Source of the DNA: an uncultured Alphaproteobacteria bacterium
GTDB taxonomy: Bacteria > Pseudomonadota > Alphaproteobacteria > HIMB59 > GCA-002718135
Assembly: GCA_902600225.1 (NCBI GenBank)
Contig: CACKIH010000004.1
Coordinates: 24,857-88,856 of the forward strand
Direction: 5' to 3'
Length of the DNA: 64,000 nt
The notes beneath the pieces are model-generated. The model was not told where the DNA came from, did not search any database, and worked only from the letters and a program-made list of their open reading frames with translations. The position numbers were made by a program, and so were the translations under genes. The first letter of the stretch is position 1. The number at the start of each line of letters is the position of its first letter. Below are positions 1 through 8,366 of this stretch, one piece after another.

Positions 1-681
1 AACCAAGAATTACCATCATATGCTCATGCTGTAGGTGCAGTTTATAGAAACTCAGACCCATCAGATATTGTCGTAACTGCAGCTGGAGGGTTAGTAGGTG
101 AAGTGGTTCAAATATGGAAACCTAAAGAACTAAATACTTTTGAAACTGAATGGGGTTTTAGTTGCATGAGTTATGAAATATCAGGTGCACTTGGAATCAA
201 AATGGCAAAACCTAATCAGGATGTAATTGTATTTGTAGGTGATGGATCATACCTTTTACAAAATAGCGACATCTACAGTTCAGTTTTATATGATAAAAAA
301 TTAATTATAGTTGTTTGTGATAATGGCGGTCACATGGTTATTAATAGATTGCAACTAGCAAAAGGTGGAAATGAATATCTTTGTAATCTCAATGCAGCCA
401 GAGCGACAAATGTACAGTTTGTAGATTTTGAGGCTCACGCAAAAAGTATGGGGGCAAATGGTGAGACTGTTAAATCCATTTCAGAGTTAGAGGCTGCTTT
501 CAAAAGAGCAAAAGAATCAGACAAAACCTATGTTATTTCTATGAAAACAGATGGGTATGAATGGTTAGAGGGGACAGCTTTCTGGGAAAGTCCAACACTT
601 GAAGTAGATAATACCGAAGGTAAGAAATCAGCTCTTAGTGAATTTTTAGAAGGAAAAAATAAACAACGTAAAGGCGTATAA
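1..681 (+). CDS. iolD: IolD, trihydroxycyclohexane-1,2-dione acylhydrolase (C-terminal part, 5'-truncated by window)
   Basis: The frame is open from base 1, so the gene starts outside the window; a GTG at 103 is internal. The visible 226 residues are the C-terminal ThDP-binding domain: GDGS at 238-249, then about 25 residues later the DNGG pair of the ThDP/Mg motif, followed by HMVINRLQ, which is typical of IolD. IolD is a cytoplasmic ThDP enzyme that hydrolyses 3D-(3,5/4)-trihydroxycyclohexane-1,2-dione in myo-inositol catabolism. Other ThDP enzymes such as acetolactate synthase lack the INRLQ segment. A 2-hydroxyacid dehydrogenase gene and a sugar ABC importer follow on the same strand, so the importer may carry inositol or a related cyclitol (inference). 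Confidence 0.85.
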   Translation, partial: NQELPSYAHAVGAVYRNSDPSDIVVTAAGGLVGEVVQIWKPKELNTFETEWGFSCMSYEISGALGIKMAKPNQDVIVFVGDGSYLLQNSDIYSSVLYDKKLIIVVCDNGGHMVINRLQLAKGGNEYLCNLNAARATNVQFVDFEAHAKSMGANGETVKSISELEAAFKRAKESDKTYVISMKTDGYEWLEGTAFWESPTLEVDNTEGKKSALSEFLEGKNKQRKGV

Positions 682-714
682 AAATAAATTTCTATTTCTA
701 AAATAAAAAATTGT

Positions 715-1743
715 ATGAGTCAAAACAAGCCTATAATTTTATTAGATCCATATCCAAGAACAATGGACCTACTTTTTTCTAAAGAAAATTTAAACTACTT
801 AAAAAAAAATTTTAAACTTATTACAGCGCCAAATAAAAATAAAAATAATTTTTATGAAAAAAATCTACCTAAGGCAGATTATATTTTTGGGCAACCCAAT
901 TTACCTTCATCTTTAATTTCAAAATCTACAAAACTTAAAGCCATATTTAATGTAGAGAGCAATTTTATGGACAATATGGATTACGATTATTGTTTTAGAA
1001 AAGGAATACATGTTTTAGCAACATCTCCTGTGTTTGCTCAACCTGTTGCTGAAATGGCAATGGGTCTTACTCTATCTATAGCGAGAAGTATTCATATTGC
1101 TCACTCCGACTTTATTTCAAAAAAAGAAAAATATGGTGGTACAATAAGTCAGAAAAATTTTTTAATAAAAAATAAAACATTTGGTTTAATTGGATTTGGT
1201 GATTTAGCTAAATCTCTTACGCCTATACTAAAAGCATTTTCTAATAATATTATGGCTTATGATCCTTGGATACCCAATAAAGAAATTGAAAAATTTGATG
1301 TTAAGCCAACCAGTTTAAATTCGTTACTCAAGAATGCTGACATAATTTATGTATTAGCTTCCATTACTTCCTCTAATGAATCTATGATTAATTCTTCTAA
1401 ACTTAAATTAATAAAAGATGGCTCAGTTTTTGTATTAATGAGTAGAGCAGCCATAATAAATTTTGTTGATTTTTTTAATTTTTTAAAAAATAGAAATGTG
1501 TTTGCTGCAATTGATGTTTTTCCACAAGAACCATTTCCTAAAAATCATAAATTAAGAAAACTTAAAAATGTAATTTTTTCTCCGCATAGGGCTGGCGCAT
1601 TAGACAGTGTATTTAAAGAGATGGGTGAATTAGTAATTCAAGATTTAAAACTTATTTCAAAAGGTCTACCTCCTAAATTATGCAAAAAAGCTGAAAGAGA
1701 AACTGTTAAATATTTACGTTCAAAACCAGTTGATATTAATTAA
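715..1743 (+). CDS. D-isomer-specific 2-hydroxyacid dehydrogenase family protein
   Basis: This 342-residue protein has the two-domain layout of NAD-dependent D-2-hydroxyacid dehydrogenases. The Rossmann motif is at about residues 157-165 (GLIGFGDLA), where the third glycine of GxGxxG is replaced by alanine. The catalytic triad is visible as R244 (MSRAA), E272 (DVFPQEP) and H291 (SPHRAG). The substrate cannot be read from sequence; glyoxylate/hydroxypyruvate reductase-like or 3-phosphoglycerate dehydrogenase-like activity is possible, but no ACT domain is present. It lies 33 nt after iolD and 21 nt before an ABC ATPase gene, so it is probably in the same operon and acts on a sugar-acid or cyclitol-derived keto acid. 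No clear Shine-Dalgarno sequence precedes the ATG. Confidence 0.8.
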   Translation: MSQNKPIILLDPYPRTMDLLFSKENLNYLKKNFKLITAPNKNKNNFYEKNLPKADYIFGQPNLPSSLISKSTKLKAIFNVESNFMDNMDYDYCFRKGIHVLATSPVFAQPVAEMAMGLTLSIARSIHIAHSDFISKKEKYGGTISQKNFLIKNKTFGLIGFGDLAKSLTPILKAFSNNIMAYDPWIPNKEIEKFDVKPTSLNSLLKNADIIYVLASITSSNESMINSSKLKLIKDGSVFVLMSRAAIINFVDFFNFLKNRNVFAAIDVFPQEPFPKNHKLRKLKNVIFSPHRAGALDSVFKEMGELVIQDLKLISKGLPPKLCKKAERETVKYLRSKPVDIN

Positions 1744-1764
1744 AATTTATTTAAAAACACTCTT

Positions 1765-2511
1765 ATGTCAGATAACTTAGTACTAGAAGCTAAATCAGTT
1801 TCAAAATTTTTTGGTACTATCACAGCTCTTCAAAATGTAGATCTTCATTTAAATAAAGGTGAGGTTCTTGGTGTCGTCGGAGATAACGGTGCTGGAAAAT
1901 CTACATTGATGAAAGTTTTATCAGGATTATATAAGCCAAGTGAGGGTTCACTTTTTTTTGATAAGGAAAAAGTAACTTTAAATAGTCCCAGAGACTCACA
2001 AAATTTGGGCTTAGAAATGGTATATCAAGATTTAGCACTAGCTGGTAATCTCCCTATCGGTGACAATATTTTTTTAGGAAGAGAACCAACAAGAAAAGTT
2101 GGCCCTTTCAATTTTTTAGATCATAAAAAAAGAAAACAGTTAACGGAAGAGCATCTTGCAAAACTTAAAATAAACGTAAAGAGTGCTGATCAAAAGGTTG
2201 AAGAATTATCAGGCGGACAAAGACAAGCAGTTGCAATTGCTAGAGCTACAGCTTTTAATGCAAAAATTGTATTGATGGATGAACCAACAGCAGCACTTGC
2301 TGTTAAAGAAGTTGGAAAGGTTCTAGATTTAATTTTAAATCTAAAAAAATTAGGTGTTAGTGTAATTGTAATTAGTCACCGTATGGATGATATTTTTACT
2401 GTTTGTGATCGCGTAATGGCACTTTTTCAAGGAACAAACTTCGCTGAATCAGAATTAAAAAATACTTCAAGAGACGAAGTGATTGGATGGATCATGGGGA
2501 AAAAAGATTAA
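1765..2511 (+). CDS. Sugar ABC transporter ATP-binding protein (CUT2, half-size, FrcA-like)
   Basis: This 248-residue single nucleotide-binding domain energises sugar import at the inner membrane. Walker A is GDNGAGKST (about residues 39-47), the Q-loop is VYQD, the signature is LSGGQRQ (148-154), and Walker B is VLMDEPTAA. Most CUT2 ATPases (RbsA, XylG, AraG) have two fused domains of about 500 residues; a single domain of this size resembles the FrcA type. The stop overlaps the ATG of the permease by one base (TAATG), implying translational coupling. It belongs to the first importer, with the permease at 2511 and the binding protein at 3607. Confidence 0.9.
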   Translation: MSDNLVLEAKSVSKFFGTITALQNVDLHLNKGEVLGVVGDNGAGKSTLMKVLSGLYKPSEGSLFFDKEKVTLNSPRDSQNLGLEMVYQDLALAGNLPIGDNIFLGREPTRKVGPFNFLDHKKRKQLTEEHLAKLKINVKSADQKVEELSGGQRQAVAIARATAFNAKIVLMDEPTAALAVKEVGKVLDLILNLKKLGVSVIVISHRMDDIFTVCDRVMALFQGTNFAESELKNTSRDEVIGWIMGKKD

Positions 2512-3518
2512 TGGATAAGAATCAAGAAACTTTATTTGTCAGACTTATTCCTTTTTTTGAGAGATATGGAATCTTATTACTGATCCTAATAATGATTGCT
2601 GTCCTACATTTGTTGCAACCTGATGTTTTTTTATCATGGAGAAATGTAACAAATATTTTTAAACAAGTTTCTTGGCAGTCTATGTTAGCGCTTGGTGTCT
2701 TTATGGTCATTGTAACTGCAGGTATAGATCTATCAGTCGGTTCAATTATTATGTTATCATTAATGGGACTCGCTATTGCTTCGAAGGCAGGAATGCCTTG
2801 GTACGTTGTCATGTTAGTTGCACCAGCAATTGGATTTTTGTGCGGTATGTTTAATGGTATTGGCATTACCTTACTTCGCATGCCTCATCCGTTTATTATG
2901 ACATTGGGCACGCTGTATATATTTAGAGGAATTGGAAACCTTATTTCTGGAGGAGTGCCAATAACAGGTTTTGCTGAACAGATAAGAGTTATCGGAAATG
3001 GTAAAATTAAACTGGATGTTTTTTTCGGAGAAGGGGCGCGAGAGTACATTCCTACAAGTTTGATTTTAATGATTGTTATATTCTTTATCTTTTGGATATT
3101 TTTAAATCATACAAGAATAGGTAAATGGATTTATGCGATTGGTGGTAACCCTGGAGCAGCAAGAGCAGCAGGTATAAATGTTGATCGTATTTTAATCGTA
3201 GTTTACACCCTTTGTGGTTTCTTGGCTGGTATTGGAGGGTTAATTTTAGCTGGAAGAACGAATTCTGCTTATCCGAATGCTGGTTTACAATCTGAGTTAG
3301 ATGCGATTGCAGCAGTCATTATAGGTGGTGCAAGCTTCTTTGGGGGCAGAGGAACCGTTTTAGGTGTGTTTGCTGGAGTCATGATCATGGGCATACTCCG
3401 AAATGGTCTAAATCTAATGAATGTTAGTGTTTTCTGGCAACAAGTTCTTATTGGGTCAATTATTATTTTGGCTGTTTATATCGATGTTCTAAGAAGACAA
3501 CTTGCGACCAGAACATAA
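2511..3518 (+). CDS. Sugar ABC transporter permease (CUT2, RbsC/FrcC-like)
   Basis: This is a hydrophobic protein of 335 residues with about eight to ten predicted membrane segments, of the BPD_transp_2 (RbsC/FrcC) family. Visible hallmarks are the GIDLSVGS segment near residue 75, the cytoplasmic EAA-like loop YAIGGNPGAARAAGINV, and the AAVIIGGASFFGGRGTV segment. An in-frame ATG exists at 2487 inside the ATPase gene. I chose 2511 because it overlaps the upstream stop as TAATG and gives an N-terminus (MDKNQETLF) of the expected length. It probably works with the ATPase at 1765 and the binding protein at 3607. Confidence 0.9.
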   Translation: MDKNQETLFVRLIPFFERYGILLLILIMIAVLHLLQPDVFLSWRNVTNIFKQVSWQSMLALGVFMVIVTAGIDLSVGSIIMLSLMGLAIASKAGMPWYVVMLVAPAIGFLCGMFNGIGITLLRMPHPFIMTLGTLYIFRGIGNLISGGVPITGFAEQIRVIGNGKIKLDVFFGEGAREYIPTSLILMIVIFFIFWIFLNHTRIGKWIYAIGGNPGAARAAGINVDRILIVVYTLCGFLAGIGGLILAGRTNSAYPNAGLQSELDAIAAVIIGGASFFGGRGTVLGVFAGVMIMGILRNGLNLMNVSVFWQQVLIGSIIILAVYIDVLRRQLATRT

Positions 3519-3606
3519 TATTAAAAAATAATTACTTTCTGACAAACAGTCACTTGATTAGATTTCATTTTTGATTAATGATTAAAAAAAAATTTTAGGA
3601 GGAAAA

Positions 3607-4524
3607 ATGAAATTTTTTATTTCTTTAATTACTACTTCTATATTGTTTTTTTCAGGTAGTCTTTTAGCAGGCTCACATGCAAAAACAATAATGCTAAGTA
3701 CTAAAGGACCAGGTGCTGGAAACCCTTTTTGGGCTTCAGTTGAAGCTGGTGCTAAAGATGCTGCTGAAGAGTTTGGTGTAAACCTAATCATACTTTCACC
3801 ACCACAAGAAAGTGATGTAATGGCTCAGGTAGCTCAAATTGAAGACCAAATTGCAAAAGGTGTAGACGGTATTGCGATCGCACCAACTGATCCTAACGCA
3901 GTTGCACCAATTCTTGATGATGCAATGGCTTCAGGTGTTCCAGTTGTATACATTGATACTAATGGAATTAATGAAGGTGTAACTTTCATTGGTACAAACA
4001 ATATCAATGGTGCTGCTTTAGCTGCTCAATACATTTGTGATAATGTTCCAAGTGGTTCTGATGTTGCAATCCTTCAAGGTATGATCACTCAAACTACTGG
4101 TCAACACAGAGCTGAAGGATCTAGCAAAGGTCTTAAAGCATGTGGTATGAACGTTGTTGCTGAACTTCCAGCTAACTGGGATACTGCACAAGGTATGTCA
4201 GTAACTGAAGATATCATCACTGGTAACCCAAATCTAAAAGCAATCTTTGCTTCTAATGATAATATGGGTCTAGGTGCTATCCAAGCATTAAAAAATGCTG
4301 ATATGCTAGATGATGTTGTCGTTGTTGGATTTGATGCTAACCCTGATGCTGCCGCAAGTGTAATGGCTGGTGAAATGTCAGCTACTATTGCTCAATTCTC
4401 ATATAACATGGGATATATGGGTGTAGAAAATGCACTTAAATTAGCAAATGGTGAAAGCATTCCAGATAACATTGATACTGGAACTGTATTAGTTACTAAA
4501 GAAAACGCTGCAGACTTTATGTAA
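3607..4524 (+). CDS. Periplasmic sugar-binding protein (RbsB-like)
   Basis: A 305-residue periplasmic binding protein of the LacI/RbsB-like fold (Peripla_BP_4). The N-terminus is a signal peptide (MKF, hydrophobic core, then LLAGSHA at about 19-25). The body shows the family hallmarks GPGAGNPFW, QIAKGVDGIAIAPTDPNA, GVPVVYIDT and the late FASNDNMGLGA / VVVGFDANPDA segments. A strong AGGAGG lies just upstream of the ATG. The gene stands 88 nt downstream of the permease, unlike the other importers here where the binding protein comes first, and ends in a strong terminator. Ligand unknown; inositol or a related cyclitol is plausible from the iolD neighbour. Confidence 0.88.
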   Translation: MKFFISLITTSILFFSGSLLAGSHAKTIMLSTKGPGAGNPFWASVEAGAKDAAEEFGVNLIILSPPQESDVMAQVAQIEDQIAKGVDGIAIAPTDPNAVAPILDDAMASGVPVVYIDTNGINEGVTFIGTNNINGAALAAQYICDNVPSGSDVAILQGMITQTTGQHRAEGSSKGLKACGMNVVAELPANWDTAQGMSVTEDIITGNPNLKAIFASNDNMGLGAIQALKNADMLDDVVVVGFDANPDAAASVMAGEMSATIAQFSYNMGYMGVENALKLANGESIPDNIDTGTVLVTKENAADFM

Positions 4525-4545
4525 GCTGTAGAAAATAAATTTCTC

Positions 4546-4574
4546 AAAAGGGCCGCTTTGCGGCCTTTTTTTTT
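4546..4574 (+). terminator. Rho-independent terminator after first binding-protein gene
   Basis: A GC-rich hairpin GGCCGC-TTT-GCGGCC (4551-4565), with A residues before and nine T residues after (4566-4574), gives a classic intrinsic terminator 22 nt after the stop codon. It ends the iolD-importer transcript. Confidence 0.93.
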
Positions 4575-4646
4575 ATCAATATTTATAATTTTTATATACT
4601 TATCTTTATTTTTCCTTAAATTAAATCTCATTAAATAGGAGGAATA

Positions 4647-5600
4647 ATGAAAAAATTAATTTTTATTATAGCTTCGGCTATTACTTTTTTAACTATTTCT
4701 TTCTCAGCAAACGCACTTAAAGTTGGTGCTCTATATTTAGATACTGCTGGTTTTTTTGGTGAAATCAAATACGGTATAGAAAAAGCTGGAGAAGAAGAGG
4801 GTATCGAACTTACAGGTGCTAACTCTCAAAGTGATGTTGCTAGAGAAGCTGAATTCATAGATACACTGCTTGCAACTGGTGTTGATGTTGTAATTATGTC
4901 ACCAGTGTCAACAGAATCTTCTGTTGCGGCTGTTGAAAGACTTGCAGAAGCAGGAGTACCAGTAGTTTGTTACAACACTTGCTTAAATGATGAAGATGCT
5001 AAAAGACTTGCATATGCTTTGGTAACTACAAGTCAAAGAGAGCTAGGATATCCTGTTGGTATTATTGCTGGTAACTGGGCAATTAAAGCAGGAATAGATC
5101 TAAAAATTGGAATTCACAATTGTAACAGATATGAAGCTTGTCAAGAAAGAGAAGATGGTTTCATTGATGGATTAAAATCAACAGGTGTGAATTTTGAAGT
5201 AGTTAACAATCAAGAAGCTTTTTCAAATGATGTTGCAACACAAGTTGGAACAGATATGCTAATTGCAAATCCTGAAATCAATCTAATGTACGCAGCAAAC
5301 GAGGGTGGAACAATTGGTGCCGTTAATGCTGTTTTAGCAGCTGGTCAAATTGGCAAAACATATGTTATGGGTACTGATGCAACAGCAGAGTTGATGAATT
5401 TTGTCAGTGATGGTGAAATTTTGTTAGCAGTTAATTCACAATTTCCAAGAGACATGGGAGCAGGTGCAATGAGAGCTGCATTAAAAGCTGTAAAAGGTGA
5501 GGCAATTGATGAATATGTTCAATTAACACCTACTAAAGTATTCACTTCAATAGATAAGATAGCAATTGATACTTGGTTATCTGAAAGAGGATACGATTAA
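4647..5600 (+). CDS. Periplasmic sugar-binding protein (RbsB-like), second importer
   Basis: A 317-residue binding protein with a signal peptide (MKKLIFIIASAITFLTISFSANA, about 23 residues). Family features include FFGEIKYGIEKAGEEEGIEL, LLATGVDVVIMSPVSTES, GVPVVCYNTC and, near the C-terminus, YVMGTDATAELM. AGGAGG at 4637-4642 supports the ATG at 4647. It is the first gene of the second importer (binding protein, permease, ATPase). Cysteines in VVCYNTCLND and in IHNCNRYEACQE could form disulfides in the periplasm. Ligand not predictable. An intrinsic terminator lies directly after the stop and before the permease. Confidence 0.88.
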   Translation: MKKLIFIIASAITFLTISFSANALKVGALYLDTAGFFGEIKYGIEKAGEEEGIELTGANSQSDVAREAEFIDTLLATGVDVVIMSPVSTESSVAAVERLAEAGVPVVCYNTCLNDEDAKRLAYALVTTSQRELGYPVGIIAGNWAIKAGIDLKIGIHNCNRYEACQEREDGFIDGLKSTGVNFEVVNNQEAFSNDVATQVGTDMLIANPEINLMYAANEGGTIGAVNAVLAAGQIGKTYVMGTDATAELMNFVSDGEILLAVNSQFPRDMGAGAMRAALKAVKGEAIDEYVQLTPTKVFTSIDKIAIDTWLSERGYD

Positions 5601-5611
5601 TAAATCATTTA

Positions 5612-5639
5612 AGGGGTATCTTAAGATACCCCTTTTTTT
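5612..5639 (+). terminator. Intrinsic terminator between binding protein and permease
   Basis: AGGGGTATC (5612-5620), loop TTAA, GATACCCCT (5625-5633), then a T-run to 5639. The permease ATG starts at 5640, so the terminator abuts the next start codon and leaves no room for a Shine-Dalgarno sequence. Partial readthrough would give much more binding protein than permease (inference). Confidence 0.9.
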
Positions 5640-6632
5640 ATGACAGAACAGACTTTAGAAAAAAATAAAAAGAAAATAAAAATTAGTAATCTTCATGAGA
5701 TAGGATTGTTAATTGCGTTGATTTTAGTTCTTCTTTTATTTTCATTCACTACTGAAAATTTTTTTACTCAAAGAAATTTTACTAGTATTTTAAGAAGTGC
5801 TTCTTACGTTGGATTAATTGCATTCCCAATGACCTTTGTTTTAATTACAAGAGAAATTGATATCAGTGTTGGCCCTTCTGTTGCATGGTCTGGTTTATTT
5901 TTTGTTATTTTAATTAAGTGGTATGATTTCAGTTATTTTTCATCAGCCGCTATTGTAATTTTATGGGGAATACTCTTAGGTTATTTTATAGGTATTGCTC
6001 GAACAAAATTATTTATTCCAACGTTTATTACAACTTTAGCATTGTGGAGCGCTTTAAGAGGTTACTCACTATTTGTAACAGAAGGCAGACCAATTGCAAT
6101 AAGTAATAAAGAGTTTCGATATCTTTTTGGTGGTGACATTTTAGGTTTACCAACTGTTACATGGATAATGCTTGGGGCCTTTCTAGTTTTTTGGTTTGCT
6201 AGTAAGTATACAGTCACTGGAACAAATTTTTATGCTGTTGGCGGCAATCCTAAAGCCGCAAGAAATATTGGTATTAATGTTGATAGAGTGAAGATTCTAG
6301 CATTGATAGGAACTAGTCTTTTTGCTGCTATTGTAGGAATATTATTTGTCGCAAGAGTATCTTCAGGAAATGCAAACCTTGCAGATGGCATGGAGTTCGA
6401 TGTTATTGCTGCAGTTGTAGTTGGCGGAACAGCACTCGGAGGTGCAGTAGGAACTATGACTGGCACTTTACTTGGATGTGTATTTATAGCTATGATCAGT
6501 AATGGTTTAATACATTGGGGAATAGATCCAGATTTAAACAAAGTTGTTAAAGGTATTATAATTTTTTTAGCAGTAGTAATTAATTCTAATGTTACTTTTA
6601 AATCGAATTCGGGCGGACCAAAAGAGGATTAA
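5640..6632 (+). CDS. Sugar ABC transporter permease (CUT2), second importer
   Basis: A 330-residue inner-membrane permease of the RbsC/FrcC family. It has a charged N-terminus followed by several hydrophobic segments; family segments include REIDISVGPSVA, the cytoplasmic loop YAVGGNPKAARNIGINVDRV, and AAVVVGGTALGGAVGT. The ATG immediately follows a terminator T-run and lacks a Shine-Dalgarno sequence, so translation may depend on readthrough mRNA and be weak. The stop overlaps the ATPase start (TAATG at 6630-6634). Confidence 0.88.
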   Translation: MTEQTLEKNKKKIKISNLHEIGLLIALILVLLLFSFTTENFFTQRNFTSILRSASYVGLIAFPMTFVLITREIDISVGPSVAWSGLFFVILIKWYDFSYFSSAAIVILWGILLGYFIGIARTKLFIPTFITTLALWSALRGYSLFVTEGRPIAISNKEFRYLFGGDILGLPTVTWIMLGAFLVFWFASKYTVTGTNFYAVGGNPKAARNIGINVDRVKILALIGTSLFAAIVGILFVARVSSGNANLADGMEFDVIAAVVVGGTALGGAVGTMTGTLLGCVFIAMISNGLIHWGIDPDLNKVVKGIIIFLAVVINSNVTFKSNSGGPKED

Positions 6633-7372
6633 TGGAGATTCTAGAATTAAATAATATTTCTAAAAGTTTTGGAGCTATCAAAGCACTAGATAATGTAACA
6701 TTATCTTTACGATCAGGAGAAGTTCTAGGACTAATGGGCGATAATGGTGCTGGGAAATCTACCTTAATAAAAATTATAGCTGGGAACTTTAAACAATCAT
6801 CTGGAACAATAAATTTTGAAAACCAAAAGGTTGAATTTTCAAAACCAATGGAAGCTAGAGATAAAGGTATAGAAGTTGTTTACCAAGACTTAGCATTATG
6901 TGATAATTTAACAGCAGCTTCTAATATTTTTCTTACTAGAGAGATTAAAAGAAATTTTGGATTAATAAAAATTATCAATTTTTCAGAGATGTTTAAAAGA
7001 GCTAAAGATATTTTCAAAGATCTTAAGTCAGAAACATTACCAGATGAAGAAGTGAAAATGATGTCTGGAGGTCAAAGACAGGCAGTGGCTATTGGTAGAA
7101 CAAAATTATCGAAAGCTAAAGTTGTATTGTTAGATGAGCCCACTGCAGCAATCAGTGTAAGACAAGTGGCGGAAGTATTAGAGTTAATTAAGCAACTTAA
7201 AAATCAGGGTATAGCTGTTGTTATCATTAGTCATAGAATGCCCGATGTTTTTGCAGTCAGTGATAGAATTGCAGTACTAAGAAGAGGTCAATTAGTGGCA
7301 AACAAACTTGCAAAAGAAAGTTCACCTGAAGAAGTTACAGCTTTAATCACAGGCGCTATTGAAAAAGCCTAA
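6632..7372 (+). CDS. Sugar ABC transporter ATP-binding protein (CUT2, half-size), second importer
   Basis: A 246-residue single-domain ATPase with Walker A GDNGAGKST, Q-loop VYQDLAL, signature MSGGQRQAVAIGR and Walker B VVLLDEPTAA. It is clearly paralogous to the ATPase at 1765. The one-base overlap with the permease stop indicates coupling. A desaturase-like gene follows after 22 nt on the same strand and may belong to the same transcript. Confidence 0.9.
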   Translation: MEILELNNISKSFGAIKALDNVTLSLRSGEVLGLMGDNGAGKSTLIKIIAGNFKQSSGTINFENQKVEFSKPMEARDKGIEVVYQDLALCDNLTAASNIFLTREIKRNFGLIKIINFSEMFKRAKDIFKDLKSETLPDEEVKMMSGGQRQAVAIGRTKLSKAKVVLLDEPTAAISVRQVAEVLELIKQLKNQGIAVVIISHRMPDVFAVSDRIAVLRRGQLVANKLAKESSPEEVTALITGAIEKA

Positions 7373-7394
7373 TTGTTGATTTATTTTAATATTT

Positions 7395-8366
7395 ATGCAC
7401 GTTGATGATACTTGGTTTAAGCCTAAATTAAACAAAAAATTATTAAAAGAATTATCAAAAAGAAGTGATTGGGAAGGTTTCAAACATTTTGGAATTTACT
7501 TCTTTTTTTTATTCTTATTTGGTTTTCTTACCTACCTAACCTGGGGAAGCTTATTATCCCTACCCCTTCTCATCTGCTACAGTACGATATGGGCTTATAG
7601 CCCCTCTAATTGGCATGAAACACTACATCGGACAGCATTTAAAAATAAAATATTAAATGATGTTTTTTATTATGTTAGTTCTTTTATGGCTAACATGGAG
7701 CCAGTAAGATGGAGATGGAGTCATACTTTTCATCATAGTCATACTCTTCAAACACATGGTGATTATGATCACGAGATACAATTAACAAGACCAACAGATT
7801 TAATACATTTCTTTTGTCAATTTATTCCATTTGGACAACTAATCTATCCGCATAAAACTCTTCAGTTCGAAATAGTAAAACACTCAATGGGCTACTTAAC
7901 AGATGTTGTAAAACAGAATGCTCCAGAAAAAGAAAAATCAATCATAATTAGAAATTCAAGATTGTTTGTGTTGTTGTGGTTATTAATTATTTCAATTTCA
8001 ATATATTATACTTCTTGGTTACCAATTTTTTTATTTCTACTTCCAAATTATTTAGGCGCACCTCTAAATCAAATTGTTAACATAACACAACATTTGGGTG
8101 TGCCATTTGATGTTAAAGATCATCGATTAACAACTCATAATATAAAATTAAATCCTATCTTTAGTTTTTTATATTATCATATGGAATATCATCTTGAGCA
8201 CCATCTATTTCCAACTGTGCCATCTTATAATCTTCCGAAATTACACAAGCTCATTAAAGATCAAATACCTCAGCCCCATCCTTCATTATTTTCATTTTGG
8301 AAATCAGTTCTTCCATCCGTTATAAAACAAGCTTACAATTCAAAGCATTCATACAAAATGTATTAA
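7395..8366 (+). CDS. Membrane fatty-acid-desaturase-superfamily oxygenase, paralogue 1
   Basis: A 323-residue membrane protein with the three histidine clusters of the membrane di-iron desaturase/hydroxylase superfamily: HETLH (74-78), HTFHH (110-114) and HLEHH (266-270), plus TQH at 231-233. Hydrophobic stretches lie around residues 33-68 and 188-220. The superfamily includes acyl desaturases, alkane and sterol hydroxylases and ketolases, so the substrate is open. The N-terminal signature W-F-K-P followed by LLKELSKR is shared with the two paralogues at 9234 and 15352. The gene follows a sugar importer by 22 nt, and its end overlaps the opposing PanB-like gene by 4 nt. A role in oxidising an imported compound or in lipid modification is inference. 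Confidence 0.82.
   Translation: MHVDDTWFKPKLNKKLLKELSKRSDWEGFKHFGIYFFFLFLFGFLTYLTWGSLLSLPLLICYSTIWAYSPSNWHETLHRTAFKNKILNDVFYYVSSFMANMEPVRWRWSHTFHHSHTLQTHGDYDHEIQLTRPTDLIHFFCQFIPFGQLIYPHKTLQFEIVKHSMGYLTDVVKQNAPEKEKSIIIRNSRLFVLLWLLIISISIYYTSWLPIFLFLLPNYLGAPLNQIVNITQHLGVPFDVKDHRLTTHNIKLNPIFSFLYYHMEYHLEHHLFPTVPSYNLPKLHKLIKDQIPQPHPSLFSFWKSVLPSVIKQAYNSKHSYKMY

Noticed and set aside
2522-2881. 119-aa minus-strand frame inside the first permease
   Set aside because: Opposite a clear RbsC-like permease with coupled start; no independent support.
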